Below, in pieces: positions 44,227-52,913 of a stretch of DNA of 64,000 bases. The DNA is from JANNMJ01 sp031397815 (GTDB lineage: Bacteria; Bacteroidota; Bacteroidia; Cytophagales; Hymenobacteraceae). A program made the position numbers and the translations under genes. The notes under the pieces are model-generated. The model saw nothing but the letters and a program-made list of their open reading frames with translations, made no database searches and was not told the DNA's origin. Position 1 is the stretch's first letter; every line of letters begins with the position of its first letter. The DNA is taken from positions 20,319 through 84,318 of the forward strand of contig JANNMJ010000062.1 of NCBI GenBank assembly GCA_031397815.1. The letters are read 5' to 3'.

Positions 44227-44763
44227 CTAAAACCGGTTCCGCCACATCATCGATTCAACGGGCCGCACCGTCCGCTCGTTGTATTTCGCCGACGCCTTTG
44301 CGTTGTACGGATTGTCGATTCCGCCCTTCACCTCGAAATAAATGAGCTGCCCAATCGGCATTCCGGCATAAATCCGGACGGCTTTTGAGACCGAAATCTC
44401 CAGTGTCCACGTGTTCGAGAACCCCACATCGCCCTTCCCGGCCGTCGCGTGAATGTCGATTCCGAGGCGCCCGACCGAGCTTTTCCCTTCCAGAAACGGC
44501 ACGTGCGCGTGGGTCTCGGTGTACTCCTCCGTCACGCCCAGATACAGCTCGCCGGGGCGCAGCACATACCCTTCCTCGGGGATCTCGAAGTGCTCAATCT
44601 CATTGTGCTTCTTCGCATCGAGCACCGCATCGCGGTACGTGGCGAGGTATCGCCCCAAATGCACGTCATACGAGTTCGTGCCGAGGCAAGACAGGTCAAA
44701 CGGCTCAATCAGGATAGTACCGGCGGCAATCTCCGCGCGGATTTGTTGGTCGGTAAGAATCAT
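44227..44763 (-). CDS. dcd: dCTP deaminase
   Basis: 178 residues, the family's usual length. The trimeric dUTPase-like fold is recognisable: LGTNSYDVHLG near the N-terminus, YVLRPGELYLGVTEEY, then EGKSSVGRLGIDIHATAG and FSNTWTLEISV with the catalytic glutamate, and MPIGQLIYFEVKGG. The reaction is deamination of dCTP to dUTP (or directly to dUMP in bifunctional members), feeding dTTP synthesis. A perfect -7 box lies 7 bp before the ATG. Confidence 0.93.
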   Translation of the reverse strand: MILTDQQIRAEIAAGTILIEPFDLSCLGTNSYDVHLGRYLATYRDAVLDAKKHNEIEHFEIPEEGYVLRPGELYLGVTEEYTETHAHVPFLEGKSSVGRLGIDIHATAGKGDVGFSNTWTLEISVSKAVRIYAGMPIGQLIYFEVKGGIDNPYNAKASAKYNERTVRPVESMMWRNRF

Positions 44764-44770
44764 GCAGGCG

Positions 44771-44778
44771 CAAAACTA
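44771..44778 (-). promoter_or_regulatory. -7 box TAGTTTTG before dcd
   Basis: Reads TAGTTTTG on the minus strand, a perfect TAnnTTTG, ending 7 bases before the dcd ATG at 44763. Suggests a leaderless transcript. Confidence 0.6.
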
Positions 44779-44934
44779 GTGTGCGCGTCGGCAGGAAAGC
44801 GTTACGGCAGATGATATAGGGCTGCATGGCAGTGCGGGGCCGTGCTACGCGCACGCTCAATCAGCCCCGTAAAACCCCGGAGCTTCCTCACCTTTTTCAC
44901 ATCTCCACATCGCTCACATCTCCCCCCACTTCTC

Positions 44935-45951
44935 CTACAGCTCCTCCTCCTCCACCGCTGCATTCATCGGTGGCGCTACCGTCGCCACTACCGGCGCTTC
45001 CAACACATCATCTCCGGGGGCAGCCAACGCATCCGCGAGGCGCAATTCCAGCTCCCGCACGCGGCCTTTCAGCTCGTCCACCTCATCCGCGATGAGCGTG
45101 AAGCGCAGCTCCACGGCCCGGTGCCGGGCTTCTTCGGCATACGTAGCGGGCAAGGCGTCATCGGGGGCGGGCGCAATCTTCGGCATCGCGTTCGCGGCTG
45201 CTTCCAGCGCCATTTGCTGCGCTTGCGCCCGTACCGACGGCACCACCACGAACAGCAAATACGCCACACCGCCCGCTGCGGCCAATGCCAGCATCAGCGC
45301 CAGCGTCCCCGACCACCCACCGCCCGATGCCTTACCGGCAGCGGGCACATCGGCGGCGGCCACGGCTTCTGGGGCCGCATTCTGGTTCAATTCATCCACC
45401 TGCGCATCCGATGCCGCGCCTTCCGTAGCGGCATCTTCATCGAGCGCGGCCCCGGCCAGCGTATCCGGCTGCGGTGCCTCGGTCACGGTCTCGCCCGACG
45501 CATCATACTGCGCCACGGCTTGCTTAATCGTCCCTTCCAACTTCCGAATTAACGCCGAGCGGTCTTCGCGCCGGGCGGCTTTGGCAAGGAAGAACTCGAA
45601 ATTGGCATCCACCAGAATCCCCCGCAGCCCCTTCTCGAAGTTAGCCAGCGTGGCCGCGCCGTTCCCGAAGCGGTTCTTATACTTCTCGGCTTCGTCGTTG
45701 TAATTATGAAACAGCTTCTCGAACGCCGCATCGCCGTTGAAATCCTTGAAATCACGGCGCTCGGCGCGCGTCTTGAGGTTTACGGGGAATTTCTTCCGCG
45801 CAAACCGCGCATCATACACGCCTTCCATCGTCTGGAAGTTCACCCGGTCGACCGTCCGGTCGAACAAAGCTTTGTTGGCAGTGGGATCGGCGGCTCGGGC
45901 GCCGACGAAAGCCGTCAGCAGCACGATCAACAGAGCAAGAAATCGCTTCAC
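44935..45951 (-). CDS. exported single-span membrane protein of unknown function
   Basis: 338 residues from the GTG at 45951, which gives a signal peptide (KRFLALLIVLLTAFVGARA); the frame is open to an ATG at 46020 but that adds a Cys/Gly-rich lead without sense. The outside part (about 22-210) is charged, including FARKKFPVNLKTRAERRDF. A membrane helix lies at about 216-240 (LALMLALAAAGGVAYLLFVVV), then a likely coiled-coil (VELRFTLIADEVDELKGRVRELELRLADAL) and an acidic tail. No family recognised. A periplasm-to-cytoplasm structural or sensing role is possible. CACATCTCC-type repeats (44898-44923) lie just past its stop. Confidence 0.7.
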   Translation of the reverse strand: MKRFLALLIVLLTAFVGARAADPTANKALFDRTVDRVNFQTMEGVYDARFARKKFPVNLKTRAERRDFKDFNGDAAFEKLFHNYNDEAEKYKNRFGNGAATLANFEKGLRGILVDANFEFFLAKAARREDRSALIRKLEGTIKQAVAQYDASGETVTEAPQPDTLAGAALDEDAATEGAASDAQVDELNQNAAPEAVAAADVPAAGKASGGGWSGTLALMLALAAAGGVAYLLFVVVPSVRAQAQQMALEAAANAMPKIAPAPDDALPATYAEEARHRAVELRFTLIADEVDELKGRVRELELRLADALAAPGDDVLEAPVVATVAPPMNAAVEEEEL

Positions 45952-46042
45952 GACAAAGGGGCGATTGGAAAAGCCAATCGTTCCACAAAGTAACGTTCCA
46001 CAGGGCGAGCCAACACACATCGTTGTCGGAAAACTTCAAATT

Positions 46043-46432
46043 AGCTACACCCCAAGCAGCCCCGTAGGGGCTACCTTCCGGTAGCCGGGGGCAGCGCCCC
46101 CGGTTGAGATGTTTTAATCATTTCGGCAGCCCCGTTAGGGGCTACCCATACCCGCCAAAATTGCCCAATCGGTAGCGCAAATCGTGTCAGCCGGAGCCTC
46201 ACCGCCAATCAGCTACACCACGCGCAGCCCCGTAGGGGCTACCTTCCGATAGCCGGGGGCAGCGCCCCCGGTTTAGGTGATTTATTCGTTTCGGCAGCCC
46301 CGTTAGGGGCTACCCCTACCCACCAAATGCGCCTAATTGGTAGCGCAAATCCGGTCAGGGTAGCCCCTAACGGGGCTGCCATTGCCTAATTCGCCACGGA
46401 GCTACCGGAAGGAAGCCCCTAACGGGGCTTGC
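46043..46432. repeat. 168-bp tandem duplication and related AGCCCC palindromes
   Basis: The segment from 46043 is duplicated from 46211 with landmarks offset by exactly 168 bp (GCAGCCCCG at 46056/46224, GGCAGCCCC at 46125/46293, GGTAGCGCAAAT at 46171/46339). Each unit contains GCAGCCCCGTAGGGGCTACC, a GGGGGCAGCGCCCCC palindrome and GGCAGCCCCGTTAGGGGCT. Inverted single copies follow near 46358-46380 and 46413-46431. No gene lies in 45952-46517. Confidence 0.92.
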
Positions 46433-46456
46433 CCAATCAACGGCAGCCCAACGAAT

Positions 46457-46484
46457 GGCGGGCGGGCACAAGGCCCGCCCCTAC
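46457..46484. repeat. dispersed element R4, copy 1 (GGGCGGGCACAAGGCCCGCCC)
   Basis: A GC-rich near-palindrome ending CCCGCCCCTAC. Further copies occur at 63822-63848, 63911-63939 (inverted) and at the right window edge. Confidence 0.8.
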
Positions 46485-46517
46485 GCTGATCTGGTTAGCG
46501 GCAAAACCCCGCCTCAC

Positions 46518-47819
46518 CTACACCACCCCACACGCCTCCACCAACGCCGCCCGGTTCGCCTCCAGATACTGGTCAATCAAATCATCTGTCATCGCCAGCG
46601 ACACGAACAGCGATTCGTACTGCGACGGCGCCAGATACACCCCGCGCTGCAACATCGCCTGAAAATACCGGGCGAACATCGCCAAGTCGCTCTTTTTGGC
46701 GGTCTCGAAGTCGTACACGCGCTCCGTGGTGAAGAAGATCGAGAACATCGACCCTACTTGGTTGATCGTGTACGGCGGCAGCCCCAGCTCCTCCATATTC
46801 CGTTTCATCCCGCCGGTAATGCGGTCGGTGAGGCGGCTTAGCTCGGGGTACACGGCCGGATGGTCGTTCAGGTAGCGGAGCATCGCGAGGCCCGCCGCCG
46901 TGGCAATGGGGTTCCCCGAGAGCGTCCCCGCCTGATACACCTTCCCGGCGGGCGCAATGCAGTTCATAATATCCTGCCGCCCGCCGTACGCCCCCACCGG
47001 CAGCCCGCCGCCGATGATCTTGCCGAGCGTCGTCATATCGGGCACCACGTTGTACAGCTCCTGCACCCCGCCCGCCGCTACGCGGAACCCCGTCATCACC
47101 TCATCGAAGATCAGGACGGCGCCGTGCTTCGTGCACAGGTCACGCAGGCCTTCCAGAAAGCCGGGGTCGGGCGTCACGAGGCCCATATTCCCCGCCACCG
47201 GCTCGACGATCACCGCCGCAATCTGCCCCGGATACGCATCGAAGAGGCGCCCGACAGCCGCCACATCGTTGTAAGGCGCCGTCAGGGTATCCAAGGCGGT
47301 TCCCTTGGTCACGCCCGGCGAATCGGGTTCGCCCAAAGTGGCTGCCCCTGACCCCGCCGCGATCAAAAACGAGTCGCCGTGACCGTGGTAGCACCCCTCG
47401 AACTTGATGAACTTATCGCGCCCCGTATACCCGCGCGCCGCCCGAATCGCCGACATACACGCTTCCGTCCCCGAGTTCACAAGCCGCACTTTCTCGACGC
47501 TCGGCACCATCGCGCAGATCAGCTCCGCGATTTCGATCTCGCGCCGCGTCGGTGCCCCAAACGACGTCGACGCCGGTAACGCCGCCCGCACCGCCGTCTC
47601 GACGATCTCCGGCGCGTGCCCGAGAATCATCGGCCCCCACGAGTTGATAAAGTCCAGATACTCATTCCCATCGACATCCCGCAGGAACGCCCCCCGCGCC
47701 GATTCCATAAACACGGGCTGCCCGCCCACCGCCCGAAACGCCCGCACCGGCGAGTTAACGCCGCCGGGAATGGTTTTCTGGGCACGGGCAAAGAGGTCTT
47801 GACTGGTGGGGTGGTTCAT
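46518..47819 (-). CDS. hemL: glutamate-1-semialdehyde 2,1-aminomutase
   Basis: 433 residues, normal for the family. Opening LFARAQKTIPGGVNSPVRAFRAVGG, the PLP-phosphate region NSGTEACMSAIRAARG, LIFDEVMTGFRVA with the ring-stacking aspartate, and the catalytic lysine in TTLGKIIGGGLPVGAYGG. It converts glutamate-1-semialdehyde to 5-aminolevulinate, the first committed precursor of heme via the C5 pathway. Start ATG at 47819. It is divergent from the WG-repeat gene and not in an operon with other heme genes here. Confidence 0.96.
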   Translation of the reverse strand: MNHPTSQDLFARAQKTIPGGVNSPVRAFRAVGGQPVFMESARGAFLRDVDGNEYLDFINSWGPMILGHAPEIVETAVRAALPASTSFGAPTRREIEIAELICAMVPSVEKVRLVNSGTEACMSAIRAARGYTGRDKFIKFEGCYHGHGDSFLIAAGSGAATLGEPDSPGVTKGTALDTLTAPYNDVAAVGRLFDAYPGQIAAVIVEPVAGNMGLVTPDPGFLEGLRDLCTKHGAVLIFDEVMTGFRVAAGGVQELYNVVPDMTTLGKIIGGGLPVGAYGGRQDIMNCIAPAGKVYQAGTLSGNPIATAAGLAMLRYLNDHPAVYPELSRLTDRITGGMKRNMEELGLPPYTINQVGSMFSIFFTTERVYDFETAKKSDLAMFARYFQAMLQRGVYLAPSQYESLFVSLAMTDDLIDQYLEANRAALVEACGVV

Positions 47820-47922
47820 GGGGGGAAGCGTGAGGACGTAGCGCGGTTTTACAACTCCGCAGCGGTGATACAGTTCGCGAAATTAGCGCGGCGGGCCGCG
47901 AAGGGACTCCGCCAATCCTGCC

Positions 47923-47930
47923 GAACTTTG
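47923..47930 (+). promoter_or_regulatory. -7 box GAACTTTG before the WG-repeat gene
   Basis: GAACTTTG ends 6 bases before the ATG at 47937, which favours that start over an in-frame ATG at 47955. Confidence 0.5.
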
Positions 47931-47936
47931 AAAACG

Positions 47937-49667
47937 ATGTTCTTTCTGACTTCCATGAATCGAACCCTTGCCCTGCGGCTCTTTCTGCTCTGGCTGGCGT
48001 ACCTGCTCGGCGGCCCATCTCTGTTAGTTATCGGTCAGGCGGTGCCCGTTCCGCCGCCCGGTGGCTTTACTATCCAACCGGTAAAGCAGTTGCGCCCCGC
48101 CCCAGAGCCGCCCGGCGGCTTGGTACCCTACCGCGAAGGAAATCTGTGGGGCTACTGCGATACGCTGGGGCAAATCTGGATTAAACCCACCTTCGGGAGA
48201 GAGACGACCTTTTTCGTGCGGGGGTTTGCGCAGGTGATGCGCGAGCCGAAGCATTTGCAGCCGGAAGGCGCCTACTATTGGCTTAATGCCCGCGGCGAGT
48301 GCCTAAATTCCGGGTCTGATTACGCCGTGATTCCCACGCCCGACGGCGCACTGCGCGCAATCCGCCGCCGCCGCAACCGTAGCGGCAAAGAACTGGTCAT
48401 CATTGCCGCGGCCGATACCTTGGCCCTTATCGCTCAGCTACCGCCTTACCGGTATCCGCAGCCGCTGGCCCCCCGGCTTTTCAGCGTCGAACGCGGATGG
48501 ACTGCCACTGTCAAGCTCTGGTACTCGGTGCGGCTGCTGTTGCCGGTTAGCTTCCTGCAATGGCTAAACGACCGATACCAGTCACGGGGAATCATTGACG
48601 ACCGGGGCCGCCGTCTTGGGCGTAAAGTCTACAAGCAGATTGCGCCCTTTAAAAATGGCGAGGCCTTTGTTCTACGGAAAACTCGCGGTGATACAACTCA
48701 ATTGGGTCGGCTTGATTCCACGGGACGGCCTTTGGGTCCTTTTCAGTGGATGTCCATCGCACAAGCTCAAGTATATCTTAGATTAGCTAAGCCCTACCCT
48801 ATACCACTTGATAGCCTCTACGAAGCCTTAGCGCAACGCCTCGATAGCGCATTACCGCAGGACGCTCCGCCCACCTATCGGGTAAGTTATCAGGCTAACG
48901 GTACTTGGCGGCTCCTTGATTTGCAGGAGCGGCCGATAACGCGCTTCTATCCGGCCGCGCAACAGCTCGTGCATTTTCACGTCCCTAGCCGCAAGCTGCT
49001 CGTAAAGGCGCTGCTCCACCCGGAAAGACCGGCCACCCCAGAAACACCGATCATCGAATATGAGGGGCTTAGCTACCAAACGTCCTATTTGTTGCTTGAT
49101 TCGACAGGAACGGTCTTGGAACACCTTGATGCTGTTAAGTCGCAGTCTTGGATAGACGCACCTACAAAGTTTGGTCTTAACATTCACGCCTTTGTAAAGC
49201 GCGACTCGCTCAAATCAGCTACCCGGCTCGATTATGACCCTAGTGAAGCGGGGTATTATTACTATGAATATCAGCACGGGCGCTTTCTTCCTTATCTTCT
49301 GGAGGCCCCAGCGCGGGAGCTGGCAGGCGGTTGGCTATTTTTCGAATACGGTTATCAAGTAGCGAGCCTAACATCCCATAATCCTCCTAAACGCATCATA
49401 CCCTCGGTTCTTCGCTCACCGACTGGCGCCCTACATCCGGCTCCTACAGACTATCAATGGAGCATCCATGATCGGTCGTATTACGCTCCTTTTTACAAAA
49501 CATTCCGAAGTAGTAGTTTGCAATATGCCTTCCCTCCGTTCGAAAGAGGCGTCCAGTTGGTTGAAAGTTGGCAAGGACACATCGTCCTGATAGGCGACGT
49601 ATATTATCTAGGTCTTAAAAGTCGAGGCTACATCACACGAGGTGGACGGCAGTTGTATAAGGACTAA
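47937..49667 (+). CDS. exported WG-repeat-like protein of unknown function
   Basis: 576 residues; ATG at 47937 favoured by a promoter box 6 bp upstream. A hydrophobic segment (LALRLFLLWLAYLLGGPSLLVIG) serves as signal peptide. One clear WG-type repeat follows (VPYREGNLWGYCDTLGQIWIKP then FVRGFAQVM, about 60-100); later parts (GIIDDRGRRLGRKVYKQIAPFKNGEAFVL) look like a second. The remaining ~300 residues show no recognised domain. The 3' two thirds is visibly more AT-rich than the rest of the window, which may mean recent acquisition or weak codon selection. Divergent from hemL. Confidence 0.75.
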   Translation: MFFLTSMNRTLALRLFLLWLAYLLGGPSLLVIGQAVPVPPPGGFTIQPVKQLRPAPEPPGGLVPYREGNLWGYCDTLGQIWIKPTFGRETTFFVRGFAQVMREPKHLQPEGAYYWLNARGECLNSGSDYAVIPTPDGALRAIRRRRNRSGKELVIIAAADTLALIAQLPPYRYPQPLAPRLFSVERGWTATVKLWYSVRLLLPVSFLQWLNDRYQSRGIIDDRGRRLGRKVYKQIAPFKNGEAFVLRKTRGDTTQLGRLDSTGRPLGPFQWMSIAQAQVYLRLAKPYPIPLDSLYEALAQRLDSALPQDAPPTYRVSYQANGTWRLLDLQERPITRFYPAAQQLVHFHVPSRKLLVKALLHPERPATPETPIIEYEGLSYQTSYLLLDSTGTVLEHLDAVKSQSWIDAPTKFGLNIHAFVKRDSLKSATRLDYDPSEAGYYYYEYQHGRFLPYLLEAPARELAGGWLFFEYGYQVASLTSHNPPKRIIPSVLRSPTGALHPAPTDYQWSIHDRSYYAPFYKTFRSSSLQYAFPPFERGVQLVESWQGHIVLIGDVYYLGLKSRGYITRGGRQLYKD

Positions 49668-49983
49668 ACCGCTTGACGGCACACGCCCAAGCACGACAAG
49701 CATCTTCGCAACCTCCCGTAGTAGGTTATTCAAAATCTTTATTACATTCGTCCCGCCGAACAGGTACTAACTACCTACCGGCCAACCTCCAAAGCTATCT
49801 CCGGCGGGTCTGATTTGCCCGCCACCCCTCATACTTACCGCTTCCCAACTCTTTAAAATCCTCCTGACGTCGAGCAGTGGCGCTGCCTCTACCTCTAATC
49901 CCTGTTCTGTTCGCCTTTATAAAGTATTCTCCTCTCCCTTCTTCGTTCCGATACTCTTCGAGGAGCTTTCGATAGCTACCCGA

Positions 49984-50193
49984 GAGGTTTCGACGACTTC
50001 CTTAGACGTTCCTCCGTCTACCGTAGCGTTTGTGAGGCCTTACATAGAGCCTCCCACGCCTTCCGTAGCGATTCCAACGTCTTCCATAGCGTTTCCGACA
50101 CTTACCGTAGCGTTTCCGAGGCCTTACATAGCGCCTCCGACGTCTACCATAGCGTTTCCGACGCCTTACATAGTCGTTCCGACCTCTTACATA
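49984..50193. repeat. 21-bp degenerate tandem repeat, about ten units
   Basis: Consecutive 21-mers start at 49984, 50005, 50026, 50047, 50068, 50089, 50110, 50131, 50152 and 50173, with consensus near GCGTTTCCGACGCCTTACATA; weak extra units flank it on both sides. A short plus-strand frame reads a seven-residue repeat (PYIAxPT-like) but soon becomes unrelated sequence. It lies in the 650-bp gap before the gene at 50322. The part from 49668 to about 49960 shows nothing recognisable. Confidence 0.9.
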
Positions 50194-50321
50194 GCGTCTC
50201 TGATAGCCTTAGAACGCTGGAAACGGCCTTTCGACCGCATCGCGGTTTTCACCGATTGCCTTCCAGCGGCGCCCACTGCCGATGTATTGCCCATAGTTCG
50301 TCCACCCACTGTTCCCCTATT

Positions 50322-51095
50322 ATGGAACCGCTCAAAGCAACGTTTACCTGCGCCGTTAAAGACCTGCCGGTCATTGGCCTTTTTGTTTTGGCTTCGCTCC
50401 GCCGCGATTTAGCCGAGCTTGCTACCTATTCGCTCAAATACGCCGACAACGTCTTTGTCGATGCCTTCGCCGCTGCGCTCAAAAAAGTAGAAGAGCTGAT
50501 TAACCCGGCCATCTTCACGGCGCAGCATAAGAAGCTCACCGAGCAGATCGACACCGATTCCAAAGCGATTCGGCCTTTTCTCAATAAACTTGAGATTCGG
50601 CTCGACGATGCCAACGGATTACCCGCCACTGGGCCGCAGCTTACCATCAACCCCACCGATTCCGGCATCAGCCAATTGCGGAAAGCCATCAGCTACCGCG
50701 ACGTCGAGGGGATTATGTACTACGGCAAGAACCTCAAGCAACACCTCACCGATAACGACGCGGCGTTGAAGCTCGTCGGATACCCCGATGCCGAGCGCGT
50801 GGAGCTTGACCGCCTCCTCTCGGCTCTCTCCACCGCCAACGCGGCTCAAAACGCCCTCATCAGCGAGCGCGATGCCAAGGTGCAGGCCAACCTGCACGTC
50901 CTCAACTCGTTCTTCGACGATTACCTCAACCGCGTCATCGCCGACGGTAAAAAGGCCTTCAAGGAATCAGCCCCCGCCAAGGTGCACGATTACACGATGA
51001 GCCGCCTCAAAGCCCGCGTCACGGCCCAGCGCCCCGCCCAACGCAAGCGCAAAGGCAAATCCGGCGAGGATACCACCCCCCAACCCGGCGAGTAA
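50322..51095 (+). CDS. hypothetical helical protein
   Basis: 257 residues from the ATG at 50322 (MEPLKATFTCAVKDL); the upstream open frame to 50256 is not protein-like. Mostly predicted alpha-helical and charged, with no signal peptide or membrane helix, and a very basic tail (RLKARVTAQRPAQRKRKGKSGED) that could bind nucleic acid. The N-terminal part (FVLASLRRDLAELATYSLKY) and the middle (ISYRDVEGIMYYGKNLKQHL) suggest a helical bundle. No family recognised. It is followed by repeat R1 copy 3 and a strong terminator. Confidence 0.75.
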   Translation: MEPLKATFTCAVKDLPVIGLFVLASLRRDLAELATYSLKYADNVFVDAFAAALKKVEELINPAIFTAQHKKLTEQIDTDSKAIRPFLNKLEIRLDDANGLPATGPQLTINPTDSGISQLRKAISYRDVEGIMYYGKNLKQHLTDNDAALKLVGYPDAERVELDRLLSALSTANAAQNALISERDAKVQANLHVLNSFFDDYLNRVIADGKKAFKESAPAKVHDYTMSRLKARVTAQRPAQRKRKGKSGEDTTPQPGE

Positions 51096-51109
51096 CTACA
51101 GTAAAACAT

Positions 51110-51234
51110 TTGTCATTGCGAGGAGGAGGCTCTGCGACGACGTGGCAATCCTCGTTGCACGGGTTACGTGAGCTGAGCTAACGCCCCCATCCTACGAAGA
51201 TTGCTTCGTCGCAAAGCCTCCTCGCAATGACAAA
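51110..51234. repeat. modular inverted repeat R1, copy 3
   Basis: Begins TTTGTCATTGCGAGGAGGAG and ends CTCGCAATGACAAA. The left arm is the long variant with a GACGTGG insertion; the right arm is the GAGGAGGCTTTGCGACGAAGC module inverted. Between convergent genes. Confidence 0.9.
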
Positions 51235-51266
51235 GCTGTAGGCGAGTGCTGATACACGATAAAGCG

Positions 51267-51303
51267 AAAACGCCCTGTTACCAATCAGGTAACGGGGCGT
51301 TTT
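51267..51303 (+). terminator. rho-independent terminator
   Basis: Stem AAAACGCCC-GTTACC (51267-51282, one T mismatch at 51276) with GGTAAC-GGGCGTTTT (51288-51303), loop AATCA, followed by TTTAT-type tract. Serves the gene at 50322 and, with an A-tract on the other side, possibly the minus-strand gene ending at 51336. Confidence 0.88.
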
Positions 51304-51335
51304 TATTTCATTTTCCGTCGAATAAATCACGCTCC

Positions 51336-52913
51336 CTACCGCACCACCTCCACCAACCGGTTCGTCAGATGCAGCACGCTGACCCCCTGATTATCCCGCG
51401 CCCCGTCCGGGTAGCCGATGATGGGCTGCAACGCGCCCGGCTGAAGCCCGCGCTGCGTTAACCCCGCCGCCAAACCGCCCGCGCCCATCTGCCGAATCAC
51501 CGGCGCGAACGTAAAAAGCAATTCGAACCCCGCCCGCGCGAAATCCGACGGTGGAATCCCGTACCGCTGCTGCCACGCCCGCCGAAACCGCTTCCCCGCC
51601 GCTGAAGAAACGTCGCGGTAAGCGGGCGCGAGGAAATAAAATTCGTGGTCGTTGAATTGGTCGAGACTTAATTCGGGCATTTCCAGCCACGCCGCGGGTG
51701 CCAACACGGGTACGTGGCCGTTATCGCGCTCCAACCGGCCCGCCACCTGCTGCGCCGCGTTCTTCTCCTCCGACGCCACCACCAAAATCCCCGTTTCCGC
51801 CGAATCCAGCGGCAGCGCGTTCACCTTCTCGGTCATCCGCGTGCGGTACGTCTGCGACGAGACTCTTTCCTCGGCCTTTATCGTGCCGCCCAATCGCTCG
51901 TATTCGGCCCGAAAAGCCGTCGCGAACGCCATATCGTCCTTCGTTTCCTCCACTAAAAGCACCGCCGTCTTCGGCTCGAACCGCGCGTAGGCGAGCGCCG
52001 CCGCCGTGCGGGCCTGCGTCTGCACGCTCGGCCGGAATAAATACAGCGTCGGGCTGTTCGGAAGCAGCGTACCGTCTTCCGATAACGGGTTCACCACCGG
52101 CACGCCCTGTTCCGCCGCCGCCCGCGCCACCAACCGGCTCGGGTTCTTGTACACCGGCCCCACAATGAGGTCCGTCGCCAGCACATCGGGCTGCCCGAGG
52201 AGCGTTTTCGTCGCTACCGTATCGTTATCGAGGTCGTAGGCGCGCAAATCCACCGGCGTCCCGAGGGCCGCGAGCGAATCAGCGGCGAGCTTTAGGCCTG
52301 CATATAGCTCCTGCCCGAACTGCGCGCGCTTCGGGTCCACGGCATCGAGGCCCAGCGGCAGCAGCGCAGCAACCCGCACCGGACGCGGTGACCCCGTGGC
52401 GGCTCCGGCCGGTCCCAAACCCACCCGTTGGAGCAGCGTGGCCTGTTCGGCGGTGAATTTGCCTTCCGGCATCTCCTTCAAAAGCGTCCGTACCAGCTCG
52501 CGGTCGCCCATCGCTTCCGCCAATTGCGCCTGAAGCAGAATCACTTCCGGAATCCCGCCCCACGTGGGCTGTTGGGTGCGCAGGCGCTGCAAAACCGGCA
52601 CCGCCTCCGCCGCTCTACTATCGCGCAGGGCCGCTACGGCCCACAGATAGGTCGCAGCATTGGTCACCGCCGTCGGTTTCGACGGCGAAGTGATGATTAA
52701 CGGTTGCAGCTCGACGAGCGCGAGGCGGTATTTCTGCGCTGCCAGCAGCGTCTTGGCCCGTTCGTAACGCGGGTCGGGCGGTGCGGTGGCACTTGGGCGG
52801 GTTGCGGCGCTCCCCGGCTGCGCTGCCACGGGGGCGGGCAGGGTCAGCAGCACCGTGGCGCCCAGAAACAGAAAACGCGTAGCCGAAGGCCAGAAATTGA
52901 TTTGTTTAGTCAT
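51336..52913 (-). CDS. LppC/PBP activator-like periplasmic ligand-binding-fold protein
   Basis: 525 residues. Signal peptide (FLFLGATVLLTLPAPVAAQ), a TPR-like helical N-terminal region (about 50-165; YERAKTLLAAQKYRLALVELQPL), then a type I periplasmic-binding fold (about 180-525): VRVAALLPLG, ADLIVGPVYKNPSRLVARAA-like TDLIVGPVYKNPS, VPVVNPLSEDG, and AVLLVEETKDD. This combination resembles LpoA/LppC, activators of penicillin-binding proteins, and amino-acid ABC receptor folds. No transporter genes are adjacent, so a cell-envelope role is favoured. The start overlaps the guaA stop in TAATG. Confidence 0.85.
   Translation of the reverse strand: MTKQINFWPSATRFLFLGATVLLTLPAPVAAQPGSAATRPSATAPPDPRYERAKTLLAAQKYRLALVELQPLIITSPSKPTAVTNAATYLWAVAALRDSRAAEAVPVLQRLRTQQPTWGGIPEVILLQAQLAEAMGDRELVRTLLKEMPEGKFTAEQATLLQRVGLGPAGAATGSPRPVRVAALLPLGLDAVDPKRAQFGQELYAGLKLAADSLAALGTPVDLRAYDLDNDTVATKTLLGQPDVLATDLIVGPVYKNPSRLVARAAAEQGVPVVNPLSEDGTLLPNSPTLYLFRPSVQTQARTAAALAYARFEPKTAVLLVEETKDDMAFATAFRAEYERLGGTIKAEERVSSQTYRTRMTEKVNALPLDSAETGILVVASEEKNAAQQVAGRLERDNGHVPVLAPAAWLEMPELSLDQFNDHEFYFLAPAYRDVSSAAGKRFRRAWQQRYGIPPSDFARAGFELLFTFAPVIRQMGAGGLAAGLTQRGLQPGALQPIIGYPDGARDNQGVSVLHLTNRLVEVVR

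Noticed and set aside
50032..50412. 126-residue frame with seven-residue repeats (PYIA-type)
   Set aside because: Translation of the 21-bp DNA repeat that then runs out of frame into the start of the gene at 50322; no coding evidence.
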